64,000 bases of DNA from Limnochordaceae bacterium (GCA_014896295.1 JADBKR010000003.1:1-64000), one strand, 5' to 3'; shown: positions 1 to 9,321, counted from the stretch's first letter. A program made the numbers and translations. The notes: generated by a model not told the origin, from the letters alone.

Positions 1-582
1 GTATGCTTCGTTCAGCTCGTGGTGGTCCGACTCCGTCGAAGGGCATGGCCCAAGGGTGAGTCGACCACCCGAGCCTGCCTTAATCTTTCGGGCGGCCTCG
101 ACGAAGGCATCCCACGTCTGCGGAGGCCCCGCGACGCCAGCCTTCTGGAAGTGGGCAGCGTTGTACAAGCCGATGCGCAAATCATTGGAGTAAGGCACTG
201 CGATGACGTCCTTGCCGGACGTGAAGATGCTGATCGAAGGGATGTCGCTACGCATCGCGTCATCGACATACTGGTTGAGCGGCATCATCCAGTCTGCGTC
301 GCCCAACTGCCCCACCCAGGACCAGTCCACCTCCACGACGTCGGCTGGAGACGAACCGCCTACCGCGGCGATGGCGATCTTGTCTCGGATCTGATCCCAC
401 CCGACGATGTTGAGGTTGACATGAATCCCCGTGGCCTTCTCGAATTGCTGGAGGGCGGCGGCAGGGATCTCGGCCCAGGGCGGAACCATGACGGTGATGG
501 ACTGGGTCGCGGCGAAAGCGGGGGCTGCTACGATGACCACGACCAGCAACGAAACGAGCGCGAGCACGCGACTCCGTCTCAC
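1..582 (-). pseudogene. ABC sugar-transporter substrate-binding protein, N-terminal part, probable frameshift
   Basis: Reads leftward off the window edge from a GTG at 582, preceded by a GAGAGAGGTGG ribosome site. The product begins MRRSRVLALVSLLVVVIVAA, a classic Sec signal peptide cleaved near AFA, followed by an extracellular sugar-binding-protein fold (TVMVPPWAEIP, FEKATGIHVNLNIVGWDQ, VPYSNDLRIGLYN, AGPPQTWDAF). Such proteins capture sugars outside the membrane for an ABC importer. Near positions 50-58 the frame seems to slip: the next frame continues with PWAMPFDGVGPPRAERS, as expected for the family, while the annotated frame becomes nonsense. I infer a one-base indel. The partner permeases would lie left of the window. 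Confidence 0.8.
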
Positions 583-916
583 GGTGTCGCCACCTCTCTC
601 CCGTGGGTTGGTCTCTGTCTTTCGTTCCTTCGCAGTCGAGTCCGTATCACGGCACGAATCAGAGAGGCCGGAACGATGATTTGCTCTCGGTTGCAACCCT
701 CCCCCCAGAGGAGTGAACAGCCTTCCAGCACAAGACGCGAAGCGGCCCGCGAAACCCGAGCGTCATCTCTCTCGCCCCTGTTGTACCGCGAATACGAGCA
801 GAAGTCAACACGCGCTCGCTCATTCCTGCTTCATGTGCGGTCGGCGAATGGTCTCACCTTGCACGCTTCCTTGGCAACGGAGGATTCGGAGAGGCAAGGG
901 TTCTAGTACCCCTCCC
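583..916. other. Intergenic region without a recognised gene
   Basis: Divergent spacer between the leftward binding-protein gene and the rightward glycosyltransferase. It should hold both promoters. No protein family, RNA or hairpin terminator was recognised. Confidence 0.5.
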
Positions 917-1942
917 GTGGTCGTCGTCAACGGACGGTTCATGCGCCAGCGCACGACGGGCGTGCAGCGCTACGCCCGGGAACTCACGGCTCGGCTCAGC
1001 CCGGATGCCCGCCTCGTCGTGCCGGGCGGGCCGGCCGAGGGCATGGCGGGGGCATCTGTGGGAACAGATGGTGCTCCCCGTGCACGTCTCCCACCGGGAT
1101 CTTCTCTGGAGCCCGGCGAACACCGGTCCGCTCGCCGTACGTTCCCAGGTGGTCACCATCCATGACTTGGCCGTCGTCGAACACCCCGAGTGGTTCGCCC
1201 CCGCGTTCGCGCGTTGGTATGCGTGGCTCTGGCCGCGTCTCTCACGTCGTGTGGCCGCTGTGCTGACGGTCTCGGGGTTCTCCCGGGAACGGATCATGGA
1301 GCGCTTCGGCCTGCCGTCCGAACGGGTGCGAGTCGTCCCCAACGGGGTGGATCCCAGCCGCTTCTTTCCCCAGGGGGATACAAGCGTCGCTTCCGTGCGT
1401 CGGCGTCTTGGCCTTGCCGCCCCGTACGTGCTCATGGTCGCATCGCGGGATCCCCGGAAGAACCTGGGCCGGGTGCTGCGGGCGTGGGGAAGGGTTCACG
1501 AGGTGGATCCCGACGTCGAACTGGTCATAGCGGGGGCCGCTCACCGGGTGTTCCAAGAGGTGGAGGCCGGTGAGCTTCCTTTCGTGCGGCATCTCGGGTA
1601 CGTGCAGGACTCCGACCTTCCGGCGCTGTACACGGGAGCCGAGGTGTTCGTGTACCCATCGCTCTACGAAGGGTTCGGGTTGCCCGTGCTGGAGGCCATG
1701 GCCTGCGGCGTGCCGGTGGTGACGTCGCCGACCGGGCCCATGCCGGAGGTGGCGGGGGACGCGGCCGTGCTGGTCGATCCGTACGACCCCGATGCGATCG
1801 CCGATGGGATCCTGCGGCTCCTGGGTTCTGCTGAGGAGCGGGCGGTGCTCGACGCCCGGGGCTGGTCCGGGCTCGCCGGTTCACCTGGGAGAAGGCCGCC
1901 GGCGAGCTTCGAGACGCACTGGATGAGTTTGGAAAGGGTTGA
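917..1942 (+). pseudogene. Glycosyltransferase group 1 (GT4), two frameshifts
   Basis: The product would transfer a sugar from a nucleotide donor during exopolysaccharide synthesis in the cytoplasm. The N-terminus VVVNGRFMRQRTTGVQRYAR is typical of WbaZ-like GT4 enzymes. The frame then changes at the GGCGGGGGC run near 1045-1052 and continues with VTIHDLAVVEHP, TVSGFSRERI, VVPNGVDPSRF, YVLMVASRDPRKNL and the nucleotide-binding motif PSLYEGFGLPVLEAMACG. A second slip near 1862 is needed to reach the natural C-terminus FTWEKAAGELRDALDEFGKG and stop at 1940-1942. Without it the frame runs artificially into the next gene. Both slips lie in G/C runs, so sequencing error is possible. Start GTG at 917 is uncertain. 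It lies 43 bases before ugd. Confidence 0.85.
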
Positions 1943-1985
1943 GACCCTTCGTGGGGACACGTCATCAACAGGGGGTTGCGACATC

Positions 1986-3314
1986 ATGCGCGTGGGTGTC
2001 ATCGGGGCAGGTTACGTAGGGCTCGTAGCAGCGGTAGGGTTGGCGGCCGCAGGTGACGAGACGGCCGTGGCCGAGGCCGACCCGGCCAAGCTCGCGGCAC
2101 TGCGGGAGGGGCGGGTGCCGTTCTTCGAGCCCGGTCTTCAGGAGTGGTTCGAAGCGACCCGATCCCGGATGACGTTCGCGGCGACGGTCGGCGCGCTGCC
2201 TGCGTGCGATGTGGTGATCGTAGCGGTCGGCACCCCCTCGGGCCCATCGGGTCAAACCGACTTGAGCCAGGTGCGGCGGGCCGTCCAGGACCTGGCGGCC
2301 GCGGCACGGCCCGGCACCGTCCTCGCCATGAAGAGCACGGTGCCGCCGGGTACCGGCCTCGAGCTCGTCCGGGCGTACCTGGAGCCGGCCGGGCGAGGGT
2401 TGCGATACGTGAGCAACCCGGAGTTCTTGCGGGAAGGCAAGGCCGTGTACGACTGGCTACAGCCCGACCGGGTCGTGGTCGGTGCGGCCGACCCGGAGGC
2501 TGGCGAACGGATGGCAGAGCTTTACCACCATCTCGGGGCACCGCTGTTGATGACCGACATCACGAGTGCCGAGATGGTGCAGTACGCGTCCAATGCTTTG
2601 CTCGCCACGAAGATATCGTTCATCAACGAGATCGCCAACGTCTGCGAGTTGGTCGGCGCCCGCATCGACGATGTCGCCCGGGGCGTCGGCATGGATCCGC
2701 GGCTTGGGTCCCATTTCCTGCAGGCGAGCATCGGGTACGGAGGTTCCTGCTTCCCGAACGATACCCGGGCCCTCGACTTCGCGGCGGCGCTCAACGGGTA
2801 CGCCTTCGAACTGTTGGCGGCCGTCATCGAGGTGAATCGGCGCCAGCGCATCCGCGTGGTGCAGCGCTTGCACCAAGCGCTCGGCGGGTTGGCCGGGCGG
2901 AGGGTGGCCGTCCTCGGGCTATCGTTCAAGCCGGGTACCGACGACACCCGGGAATCGCCCGGGGTGGAGATCGCCCGGATGCTGGCGGGGGCGGGGGCCG
3001 TCGTGCGGGCGTACGACCCGGTGGCGCGCCTTTCGGGCGATGCCGAAGAGGTGCTCGGATCCGGAGGAGAGCGCCTGGCCACGCTCGAGGATGCCGTCGC
3101 CGGAGCCCAAGCCGTGGTCGTGGCCACGGAGTGGCAGGAGTTCCGGGAGGCCGACTGGGCAGCACTACGCGGCGTGATGCAAAGCCCGTGGGTCGTCTTC
3201 GACGGACGCAACTGCCTGGACGGCGAGATGCTCGACTCCTTGGGCTTTACGTATCTCGCGGTCTGGCGCCGTGCTGGGAAGAGGATGCAATTCACGGTCG
3301 CCACGCCGACCTGA
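1986..3314 (+). CDS. ugd: UDP-glucose 6-dehydrogenase
   Basis: 442 residues, the normal size. The enzyme oxidises UDP-glucose to UDP-glucuronate with two NAD+, supplying acidic sugars for surface polysaccharide. Visible features: N-terminal Rossmann motif GVIGAGYVGLVAAVGLAAAG, the central dimerisation helix region, the catalytic cysteine in GYGGSCFPNDTRAL (about residue 256), and the C-terminal UDP-binding domain (VAVLGLSFKPGTDDTRESPG). ATG at 1986 follows a G-rich ribosome site. It sits between a glycosyltransferase and a polysaccharide-type membrane protein, so the three genes look like an exopolysaccharide operon whose outer members are broken. ugd itself appears intact. Confidence 0.95.
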   Translation: MRVGVIGAGYVGLVAAVGLAAAGDETAVAEADPAKLAALREGRVPFFEPGLQEWFEATRSRMTFAATVGALPACDVVIVAVGTPSGPSGQTDLSQVRRAVQDLAAAARPGTVLAMKSTVPPGTGLELVRAYLEPAGRGLRYVSNPEFLREGKAVYDWLQPDRVVVGAADPEAGERMAELYHHLGAPLLMTDITSAEMVQYASNALLATKISFINEIANVCELVGARIDDVARGVGMDPRLGSHFLQASIGYGGSCFPNDTRALDFAAALNGYAFELLAAVIEVNRRQRIRVVQRLHQALGGLAGRRVAVLGLSFKPGTDDTRESPGVEIARMLAGAGAVVRAYDPVARLSGDAEEVLGSGGERLATLEDAVAGAQAVVVATEWQEFREADWAALRGVMQSPWVVFDGRNCLDGEMLDSLGFTYLAVWRRAGKRMQFTVATPT

Positions 3315-3452
3315 CGGCCGTAGTGGGGCCTGCGACGCCGGGAGGCGTACCGAGCCGCGTGCGACGTAAGGCGCAACAATCCCTGGCCGTGTACGAAGAG
3401 ACTGTAGACGAGCGCGACCCGGACCCGGCGCCAAATCGACACGGGATGGTGC

Positions 3453-3890
3453 ATGGGCATCATGAGCCTTACTCCGGCCGGTCTCCTCTTCGTGCTGGCA
3501 GGGATCGGGCTTTTGTTGCGCGGAAGCCGTGCGCTCTTCGCCGGCTTGCTCTTCGGCGCAGCCTTCCCATCGACTGCCGTCTTCCTCGTGGAGCGCTTCA
3601 ACTACGGAGTTCAACCGTACCAGTGGTTTACGGCTCTTTACGTGGTGCGCGTCGCCCGGGACTGGGCAAGATCCCGCGGCGTAGGCCAGGAGGCTCCGGC
3701 CGGACAGGAGGATCGGCGCTGGCTCTTTGCCGTGGCGGTCGCGTGGGTCGGAACCGTGACGCTCGGGTGGGCCCTTGGAATGGGCCCGGCTAGCCGCGCG
3801 GTGGCTGTGGGGCGCGGTGGCCGCCGCCGCGTGGGGTGGCATCCAGCTCACGACGCATTACCTGGGGTTGGGTGTACCGCGGTTTTTCAA
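3453..3890 (+). pseudogene. Truncated polytopic membrane protein (O-antigen ligase/polymerase-like N-terminus)
   Basis: Starts at ATG 3453. Hydrophobic segments appear at residues 5-22, 28-45, around 55-65 and 90-110. The context after ugd suggests a polysaccharide polymerase or ligase, but no diagnostic motif survives. Near 3775 the frame probably slips: the next frame reads LEWARLAARWLWGAVAAAAW followed by GGIQLTTHYLGLGVPRFFND, which looks like a continued membrane protein. The coding sequence stops at about 3890, where an excisionase-like HTH of the mobile element begins. I infer that element insertion or a later deletion removed the C-terminal part. Confidence 0.55.
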
Positions 3891-3899
3891 CGACAATCC

Positions 3900-4094
3900 T
3901 ATGCAATCCAGACCATCGATGCGCGCCAAGCGGCTTCGCTGCTGGGCGTGCATTACGTCACCCTCCTAAAGTGGGCCAAGCAAGGCAGGGTGCCCTGTGT
4001 GCACCTGGGCAGCCGCGTGCGTTTCCGGGTATCGGCTCTCCAGCAGTGGCTCGAGGAGCAAGAGCGCCGCGGCGCGACTGGTAAAGCGGCGTAG
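3900..4094 (+). CDS. Excisionase/MerR-type helix-turn-helix protein (element left end)
   Basis: About 64 residues with a clear excisionase/HTH_17 domain: IDARQAASLLGVHYVTLLKW, then AKQGRVPCVHLGSRVRFRVS and a terminal helix ALQQWLEEQERR. Such proteins bind DNA and either direct phage excision or regulate early genes. No good ATG, GTG or ribosome site lies just upstream in frame, because the frame runs open into the truncated membrane gene. The true start was probably lost or lies at GTG 3831. The stop is TAG 4092-4094. It is the first gene of the phage-derived element. Confidence 0.7.
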   Translation, partial: YAIQTIDARQAASLLGVHYVTLLKWAKQGRVPCVHLGSRVRFRVSALQQWLEEQERRGATGKAA

Positions 4095-4254
4095 CAGGAA
4101 CGCCGCACCCATGTCACTGCGCAGGCGGGCTGGTCGGCCGGGCCGGCCCGCCTGCGTTTCAGCCCGACCCTGCGGCTTAGCTGGAGGGATTGCCTGTGTG
4201 AGAACACAAGGGCCGCCGACGCCACCGGCGGCCGAGGTGAAGGAGGTGAGCAGC

Positions 4255-5288
4255 TTGCCTGCCGACATCGTACCGCAACACGGCGAGAACGGCAACCGTG
4301 ACGGGCACCCGACTGGCCCCACAGCGGAGCGAAGACAGGCAGCGGCGCCCCCGAAGTGGAGCCCCGGGCAACCGACACTCAGCGCGCTCCGAGCCTTCTT
4401 TGAAGGCGGGTGGGCGCGCAAGGCGGGGGCCCGCGCGACCCTGCTGTTCGTCGCGCTGGCTTACCACCTTGGATCCGACGGATGGGCCTTCTGGGTTACG
4501 CGCGTCTGGAGGCCGTAACGGGGATGCACCGCCGACACTTCGCCGACGCGCTCCAGACATTGGAGCGGCTCGGCATCATTTGGCGGGATGCCCGCCACGG
4601 CCGCCGCACTCGGTACTTCGTCACCCTGACTGGTGCCACCCCCGTAACCAGTACGGACGGTGGAACTAGTTCGGGCGGTGGAACTAGTACGGCTGGTGGA
4701 ACAGCCACTGGTTCCACCGGTGGAACCACCACTGGTACGGACGGTGGCACGAGAACCGATCAGATAACCGTCCAGATAACCGATCAGAGTCAATATCTTG
4801 CGCCTTCCTCGCCTTCGGCTGCGTCGGCGCAGGGGAGTAAGCCCCCGCGACCAACGCGAGAGCGCGCCAAGAAGCAGGAGGAAGCTCCGGACCCCCGAGT
4901 GAGGCCGGTCCAGGAGGCCTTTGTGGCCGCCTTCAAGGAGGCTGTGGGCCACGAGCCGACGCCACGTCACTTCACTTACGGCCGCGCCGGGAAGCTCATT
5001 CGGGAGCTGCCTGCATCCTACACCGCCGAAGTGCTGGTGGCTGCGGTACCTCGCTTCTTTCAGGCACCGGGTTACGTGAGGCGCAACCTGTCGTTTCAAG
5101 CCTTCATCGACGCTCTGCCACGACTGGTGAGCGGCGAAGTGGGACGTCCGGCCGCAGATCGGCGGCGACGGGCGCACATTGGGCCTGACCGTACCGAAGC
5201 TGACTACACCGACTGGTTCAGGGGGAGCGAGCACAGAGATGGAGCTGACGCCACAGGCCATTGCCGCGGAGAAGGCGGTGCGCGTTAA
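4255..5288 (+). pseudogene. Phage replication initiator (DnaD/O-like), frameshifted
   Basis: Begins at TTG 4255, eight bases after an ideal AAGGAGGTGA ribosome site. The N-terminal winged-helix part reads ALRAFFEGGWARKAGARATL then LFVALAYHLGSDGWAFW. A one-base slip near 4490-4500 moves to the frame YARLEAVTGMHRRHFADALQ, TLERLGIIWRD. A low-complexity Gly/Thr linker encoded by iteron-like repeats follows (4659-4750). The C-terminal part (VQEAFVAAFKEAVGHEPTPR, ELPASYTAEVL) resembles phage replisome organisers. Inferred role: bind the element's replication origin and recruit the ATPase encoded next. Only the frame after the slip is continuous to the stop at 5286-5288, which overlaps the loader gene. 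Confidence 0.65.
4659..4782. repeat. Iteron-like array and AT-richer stretch: candidate replication origin
   Basis: GGTGGAAC occurs at 4659, 4677, 4695 and 4719, with a variant GGTGGCAC at 4743 and an inverted copy GTTCCACC at 4711. Spacing is 18, 18, 24 and 24 bases. Immediately after, CAGATAACCG is repeated at 4761 and 4773, followed by an AT-richer segment (AGTCAATATCTTG). The arrangement of iterons plus unwinding region inside the initiator gene mirrors the phage lambda O gene. Function is inferred. Confidence 0.55.
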
Positions 5289-5949
5289 AGAGCTAGAGCG
5301 GGATGCCGGCATTTCTCGGCGGTATCAGTGGGCCACGCTGGACGCGCTTGAGCCCTCGGAGGCCGTCGAGGCGGCCCGCCAGTGGGTCGAAGCGCTGCCA
5401 GAGCCGACGTGGGAGCCGATCAGCGCCGGGGAGTACGTCCGGCGGCGCTACGGACGCCGTTTCGTCGTACCAGAGGATGACGCGCCGAAGGCGTGGCCCA
5501 CAGTCCCAGACATCCGCGGCGGGGGTCTCCTCCTTGTCGGGCCGCCCGGCACGGGCAAGACGACCTTCGCGGTGGCTATGCTTCGGGCTGCGATGGCGCG
5601 TACGCTGGCATGCGGGGCTTTCTGGCCCGTCGCAGACCTACTGGACGCCCTGCGACCGCGGGAGGACAGGACCGCACGGGTGCGGATCGACGAACTGGTG
5701 CGCCTCCCGTTGTTGGTCCTGGACGATCTTGGCGTCGAGCGGCCCACGGAATGGGGGCTGGAGCAGCTCGACCGCCTCATCGACGGGCGCTACCGAGAAG
5801 AAGGGCCGCTCATCGTGACCGCGAACCTGGCGCGAAAACAGCTTGCCAATGCCGTGGGCGAGCGGATCGCATCTCGGCTCGCGGAGATGACCCAGCCCAT
5901 CATGCTGGCCGGGCCAGATCGACGGCTTGCCGCGCGCGAGGCGGCTTGA
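5239..5949 (+). CDS. DnaC/IstB-like AAA+ helicase loader
   Basis: 236 residues from ATG 5239; an in-frame TTG at 5179 is an alternative. The Walker A motif is GGLLLVGPPGTGKTTFA (about residues 95-110), Walker B is LPLLVLDDLGVERPTEWG, and the sensor/arginine region follows in LIVTANLARKQLANAVGERI. The family loads replicative helicase onto DNA or assists transposases. Here it directly follows a replication initiator, overlapping it by 50 bases, so a lambda P/DnaC-type role in element replication is most likely. No IstA partner adjoins it, which argues against a transposon function. Confidence 0.85.
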   Translation: MELTPQAIAAEKAVRVKELERDAGISRRYQWATLDALEPSEAVEAARQWVEALPEPTWEPISAGEYVRRRYGRRFVVPEDDAPKAWPTVPDIRGGGLLLVGPPGTGKTTFAVAMLRAAMARTLACGAFWPVADLLDALRPREDRTARVRIDELVRLPLLVLDDLGVERPTEWGLEQLDRLIDGRYREEGPLIVTANLARKQLANAVGERIASRLAEMTQPIMLAGPDRRLAAREAA

Positions 5950-6053
5950 AAGCCACAAGCAACGGCGATTTGGGGGGCGCGGTGCTGGATGCGAACGCGT
6001 GTGCGACTCCCACCCGTCCGTCATTCGGGCCGTCCCCCGTGGTGGGGGTGCAG

Positions 6054-6130
6054 AGGTTTGGCAATCTCCTGGCCCGGAAATTCGGCCGTCGTATCAAGCT
6101 TTTTCGAACCTGCAAACGTCCTTGCAAACG
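6054..6130 (+). repeat. TTTGGCAATCTC...TGCAAACGTCC motif block (left copy)
   Basis: Contains TTTGGCAATCTC (from 6056) followed by TGCAAACGTCC (6111-6121) and TTGCAAACG (6122-6130). The same two motifs occur in the same order and orientation at 13118-13159. They may be integrase arm sites or the ends of an inner 7-kb element. Confidence 0.4.
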
Positions 6131-6132
6131 TG

Positions 6133-6153
6133 CCGCCCTTCCGGGCGGTTTTT
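6133..6153 (+). terminator. Rho-independent terminator after the replication genes
   Basis: Six-bp stem CCGCCC/GGGCGG with loop TTCC, followed by TTTTT at 6149-6153. It separates the replication module from the packaging module. Confidence 0.75.
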
Positions 6154-6456
6154 CGCGCGGCCTATCGCCGTGTGTCCCGAACGTGGCCCGAGCATGGCCC
6201 GAATCCGAGGCGAGAGGAGGTGCCCGTGACGTGCCGTTGAGTCGTGATCCGTAGCGTCGTCAGCGGCAGCTTGCAAACCTGCGCCGAGGCCAGGCGTGCC
6301 GACCGTCTTCGACCTCCTGGATCGGCTCGTGAGCGTCTTCGAAAGCCAGGCAAGAACGAGGTGGTTCGGGGGCGTACCGCGGTTTGGTGGTGGCGGAGGA
6401 CGTGGCAGAGCGAGCGGTGGCATAAGGCGCAGATTCAAGAGAGGGAGGCTATCGGC

Positions 6457-7054
6457 ATGGATCGCTCGAACTGGCGTGAATATGTCACGGAGAGTCCATA
6501 CAAGGCGGCTTTCTGGGCCATGGAGGGCCGCCATGTGGAGGCGCGGTTAGTGGACAAACCTGGCGGGGATCGCCGGGTGGAGTTCGCTGCCCGCATGAGT
6601 GAGGCCGAGTTTGAACATCTGCAGAAAGCCTTTTTGCTCAGGTATCGCCTGTACGCCAAACACGTGGCCGAGATGTTTGCGCGCTTGTGGGAGCTCAAGC
6701 ACGAAGGGGAAAGGATTGCGGAAGGACACAACCCACATCGGGCCTGCGGACGCCGCCTCCGTCACCATGCTGGCCGTTGCCTGGCACGCCGTTCAGCTTT
6801 GCCTTCGGGACATCGCCCAGCATGGAGCATTCACCCAGTCGGGCCAGGCCCGCCAGAGCGTTCACATCCTGGAGAGGTTTGTGGCCCTGGGGCTGAAGGC
6901 AGCCGACGCGTTAGGGCTTAGTCCCCAGGCCCGAGCCAGGCTGGGGCTCACGACGGCGCGGGCGACCGCTGCGGAAGAGCTACTCTTGCGGCTTGCCGAC
7001 ACCGCGCCCGCCAATCTAACAGCCAGCTTTGGAAAGGACGGTGACCAGGCGTGA
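6457..7054 (+). pseudogene. Putative terminase small subunit region (P27-like), frame change inside
   Basis: ATG 6457 follows a GAGAGGGAGG-type site and opens MDRSNWREYVTESPYKAAFW ... ARLWELKHEGERIAE. Near 6710-6730 the plausible coding frame shifts, continuing as GPADAASVTMLAVAW, RQSVHILERFVALGLKAADA, LGLSPQARARLGL, which matches the C-terminal half of P27-type small terminases. These recognise phage DNA and present it to the large subunit. Either one frameshifted gene or two overlapping genes is possible; the first half has no family I recognise. The end (TGA 7052-7054) overlaps the large terminase start as GTGA, indicating translational coupling. Confidence 0.5.
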
Positions 7055-8677
7055 AAACCGATCTTGGGCGATTCCGCGCCGACCCGTCCGCCTTCGCGCG
7101 AGCCTTGGTCAACCCCGAGACGGGACGGGCGTTCGAGCTTCTGCCCGCCCAAGAGGCATTCCTGCGAGAGCTATTCAGGCCAGAGGGCGTTCGCTACTCG
7201 GAGGCGGTGTTCTCGGCGCCCAAGAAAAGCGGCAAGACCACCTTCGCGGCCCTGGCGACGCTCTACGTCGTTCTCGTGTGGGGAGGCCGGTACGCCGAAG
7301 GCTACTGCTATGCCAACGACGAGGAGCAAGCCCGAGGCCGGGTGTTCGAAGCGGCCCGCAAAATCGTGGGTGCGACCCCGTGGCTCGCCAGGCAGGCCCG
7401 CATTCTGAACGACCGGATTGAATTCGAGCCCACGGGCTCCGTCATTCAGGCCATGGCATCCGAATACGCGGGCGCCGCGGGCGCGAACCCGACCATCACC
7501 GTGTTTGACGAGCTTTGGGCATACTCCAGCGAGCGGGCGCGGCGGCTGGGATGAGACCGTGCCCGTGCCGACTCGGGCCGTCTCCCTGCGCCTAGTGGTG
7601 AGCTATGCGGGGTTCGAGGGCGAGCCCGGGCCGCTCAAAGAGCTTTACGACCGGGCCGTTGTCCGCGGCGAACGCATCTCGGACGCTTGGCCGATTTACC
7701 GGGCCGGCAGACTGCTGGTCTTCTGGAGCCATGAGCCGATTGCTCCCTGGCAAACCGACGCGTGGAAGGCCGAGATGCGTCAGACTTTGCGGCCGAACGC
7801 GTACCTGCGCCTCGTCGAGAACCGCTGGGTCAGTGGCGAGGAGGCGTTCATCCCGGTGGAGTGGTGGGAGCGCGCGGCGAGCGGCAGGCCGCTGGTGGCG
7901 GCCCAGGCGCCCGCGGTGCTGGGAGTGGACGCCGGCCTCAAGCGGGACAGCGCGGCCGTGGTGGCCTGCGGCCTCGACGAATCCGGCAAGGTCCGGCTGC
8001 TCGCTCACCGTGTCTTCGTTCCAGCAGGGGGCGAGGCGCTGGACATTGAGGCGACGCTGGAGGCCACCATCCGGGAGTTCTCACGGCGGTTCCAGGTTTA
8101 CGAGGTGCGCTATGACCCCTGGCAGTTCCAGCGCAGTGCCCAGGCGCTTCTCAAAGAGGGCGTGCCGATGGTCGAGTTTCCGCAAACAATACCGAACCTG
8201 ACGGCGATGAGTACCAACCTCTATGAGCTACTGAAGGCCGGGAACCTGATCGCCTATCCCGCCGAGGAGATTCGCCAGGCCGTTCTCCACGCCGTGGCGG
8301 AGGAGACGAGCCGCGGGCTCAAGATTTCCAAGGAGAAGGCGGCGCACAAGATCGACGTGCTGGTGGCCCTCGCCATGGCGGCGCTGGGAGTGGTCGAGCG
8401 GGCAAAGGAGGCGGCTCCCCTGACGGAGGAGGAGCGCCGCGCGGCCGAGCTTCTGCGGTCAGCCCGAATCTATTATGCTCCGTGGGAGGACGACACCCTG
8501 TTCGGCGCTGGCGACGACTTTCCGGTGATCACGGGGCTCAAGCGCGTGCCGGCCGACTCGGTTGAATACGTGCGATCCCTGCCCCCCGGCACGCTAACAT
8601 CCCTAGGAGGCGGGGTGGTGCGGGTGGGAGCGAATCATACGATTGAGGAGGTTGAGCCCGATGGCGAAGCGGCTTAG
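7051..8677 (+). pseudogene. terL: Phage terminase large subunit, one frameshift
   Basis: GTG 7051. This motor protein packages phage DNA: the N-terminal ATPase shows Walker A SAPKKSGKTTFAALA and Walker B ITVFDELWAY. The frame then ends at 7552-7554. Shifting by one base near 7546 restores LWDETVPVPTRAVSLRLVVS and the complete C-terminal nuclease domain, with RNase H-like VLGVDAGLKRDSAAVVACG, an EVRYDPWQF segment and KIDVLVALAMAALG, to the stop at 8675-8677. Apart from the slip it is full length (about 540 residues). The slip lies in a GGCTGGGATG context, so a sequencing error is plausible. No portal gene follows, which is unusual because terL is normally followed by portal and capsid genes. 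Confidence 0.85.
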
Positions 8678-9086
8678 CGTGGCCGAGATCCAAGCGAAGA
8701 TTGAAGAGCTTCATGGTGCTATTCAACGGGCGGACGCCGAGGCCGGCCGAGCCATTCTAGATGGGGCACCGCCGGACGTGGAAAAGGCGGCGCGGCTTCA
8801 CGCCGAACTGAACGCCTATGAGGCGGCCCTCGCGGAGGCTAAGCGCCGGGAGCCAAGAGAGAAGGCAGCAGCCCTGCGGGGCCGGTTGCGGCAAGTCGAG
8901 CGCGACCTCCAGGCCGCGTACAACGAGCATGGGCGCCTGGTCGAGGAGGCGGAGTCCGCGCGGGCTGCCGCGGTCAAGGCACAGGAGCGGGCCAATGACG
9001 CCTGGCGGCGCGTGCAGGACCTGGAGCGGGCCCAGGAGTGGCTGGGGCGTGAATTGTTCGAGTTGGAGTCGCGTCCTGCCGCCTAA
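8661..9086 (+). CDS. Coiled-coil protein of the phage element
   Basis: 141 residues from ATG 8661, overlapping the terminase end by 17 bases. Nearly the whole chain is charged alpha-helix with heptad character (IQAKIEELHGAIQRADAEAG, RLRQVERDLQAAYNEHGRLV, ERAQEWLGRELFELES). No family is recognised. The position directly after terL suggests co-transcription with the packaging genes. A structural or scaffolding role is possible but not shown. Confidence 0.65.
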   Translation: MAKRLSVAEIQAKIEELHGAIQRADAEAGRAILDGAPPDVEKAARLHAELNAYEAALAEAKRREPREKAAALRGRLRQVERDLQAAYNEHGRLVEEAESARAAAVKAQERANDAWRRVQDLERAQEWLGRELFELESRPAA

Positions 9087-9111
9087 CAGAGCGCTGAAGG
9101 GGGGTGAAGCG

Positions 9112-9321
9112 ATGGACAGCCAGGAGATCGCTGCGAAGCTGAAGGAGATTGACCTCCTCGTTGGCGCGGCTCGCGTGTCGCTGACCAACGCGGTTAACGC
9201 GCTCGCCGCGCTACGGGAGGCCCTGGCCGCCCAGGAAGGCCAGGCCAGCCAGAAGGCCGGGGAGATGCGCCGGTGGGAAGACGGAAGCCGTCTTCTCGCG
9301 GTGCAGTATGAGCAGCTCTGA
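9112..9321 (+). CDS. Small helical protein of the phage element
   Basis: 69 residues from ATG 9112 with a strong AAGGGGGGTGA ribosome site. The chain is alpha-helical (EIAAKLKEIDLLVGAARVSL, NALAALREALAAQEGQASQK). No family recognised. It is separated by 25 bases from the preceding coiled-coil gene, so the two probably share a message. Confidence 0.6.
   Translation: MDSQEIAAKLKEIDLLVGAARVSLTNAVNALAALREALAAQEGQASQKAGEMRRWEDGSRLLAVQYEQL

Larger units (their letters stand above)
5950..6456. other. Intergenic segment with TGCAAACG motifs and a terminator
   Basis: About 500 bases with no convincing gene. It holds a rho-independent terminator (6133-6153) and three TGCAAAC motifs (6111, 6123, 6272) also found at the element's right end. 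A frame from 6296 (MPTVFDLLDRLVSVFESQ) could encode a short protein but has no ribosome site. Confidence 0.5.

Noticed and set aside
1005-3314. A single 769-residue glycosyltransferase-UDP-glucose dehydrogenase fusion
   Set aside because: The join passes through a nonsense linker produced by a frame slip near 1862. The proper GT C-terminus lies in another frame with its own stop at 1942, and ugd has its own ATG and ribosome site.
3453-4094. Membrane-HTH fusion protein
   Set aside because: The two halves meet at the mobile-element boundary, and the membrane part continues better in a different frame. The fusion is an accident of insertion.
4640-4760. CRISPR array
   Set aside because: The repeats are short (8-12 bases), lie in a coding linker at 18-24-base spacing, and no cas gene is present. 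Iterons fit better.
3873-6386. GTACCGCGGTTT direct repeat (about 3873 and 6370) as attachment sites
   Set aside because: Only 12 bases and neither copy is at a plausible right boundary; likely chance.
6296-6550. Protein-coding gene MPTVFDLLDRLVS
   Set aside because: No ribosome site, overlaps the better-supported start at 6457, and becomes Arg/Gly-rich shadow sequence.
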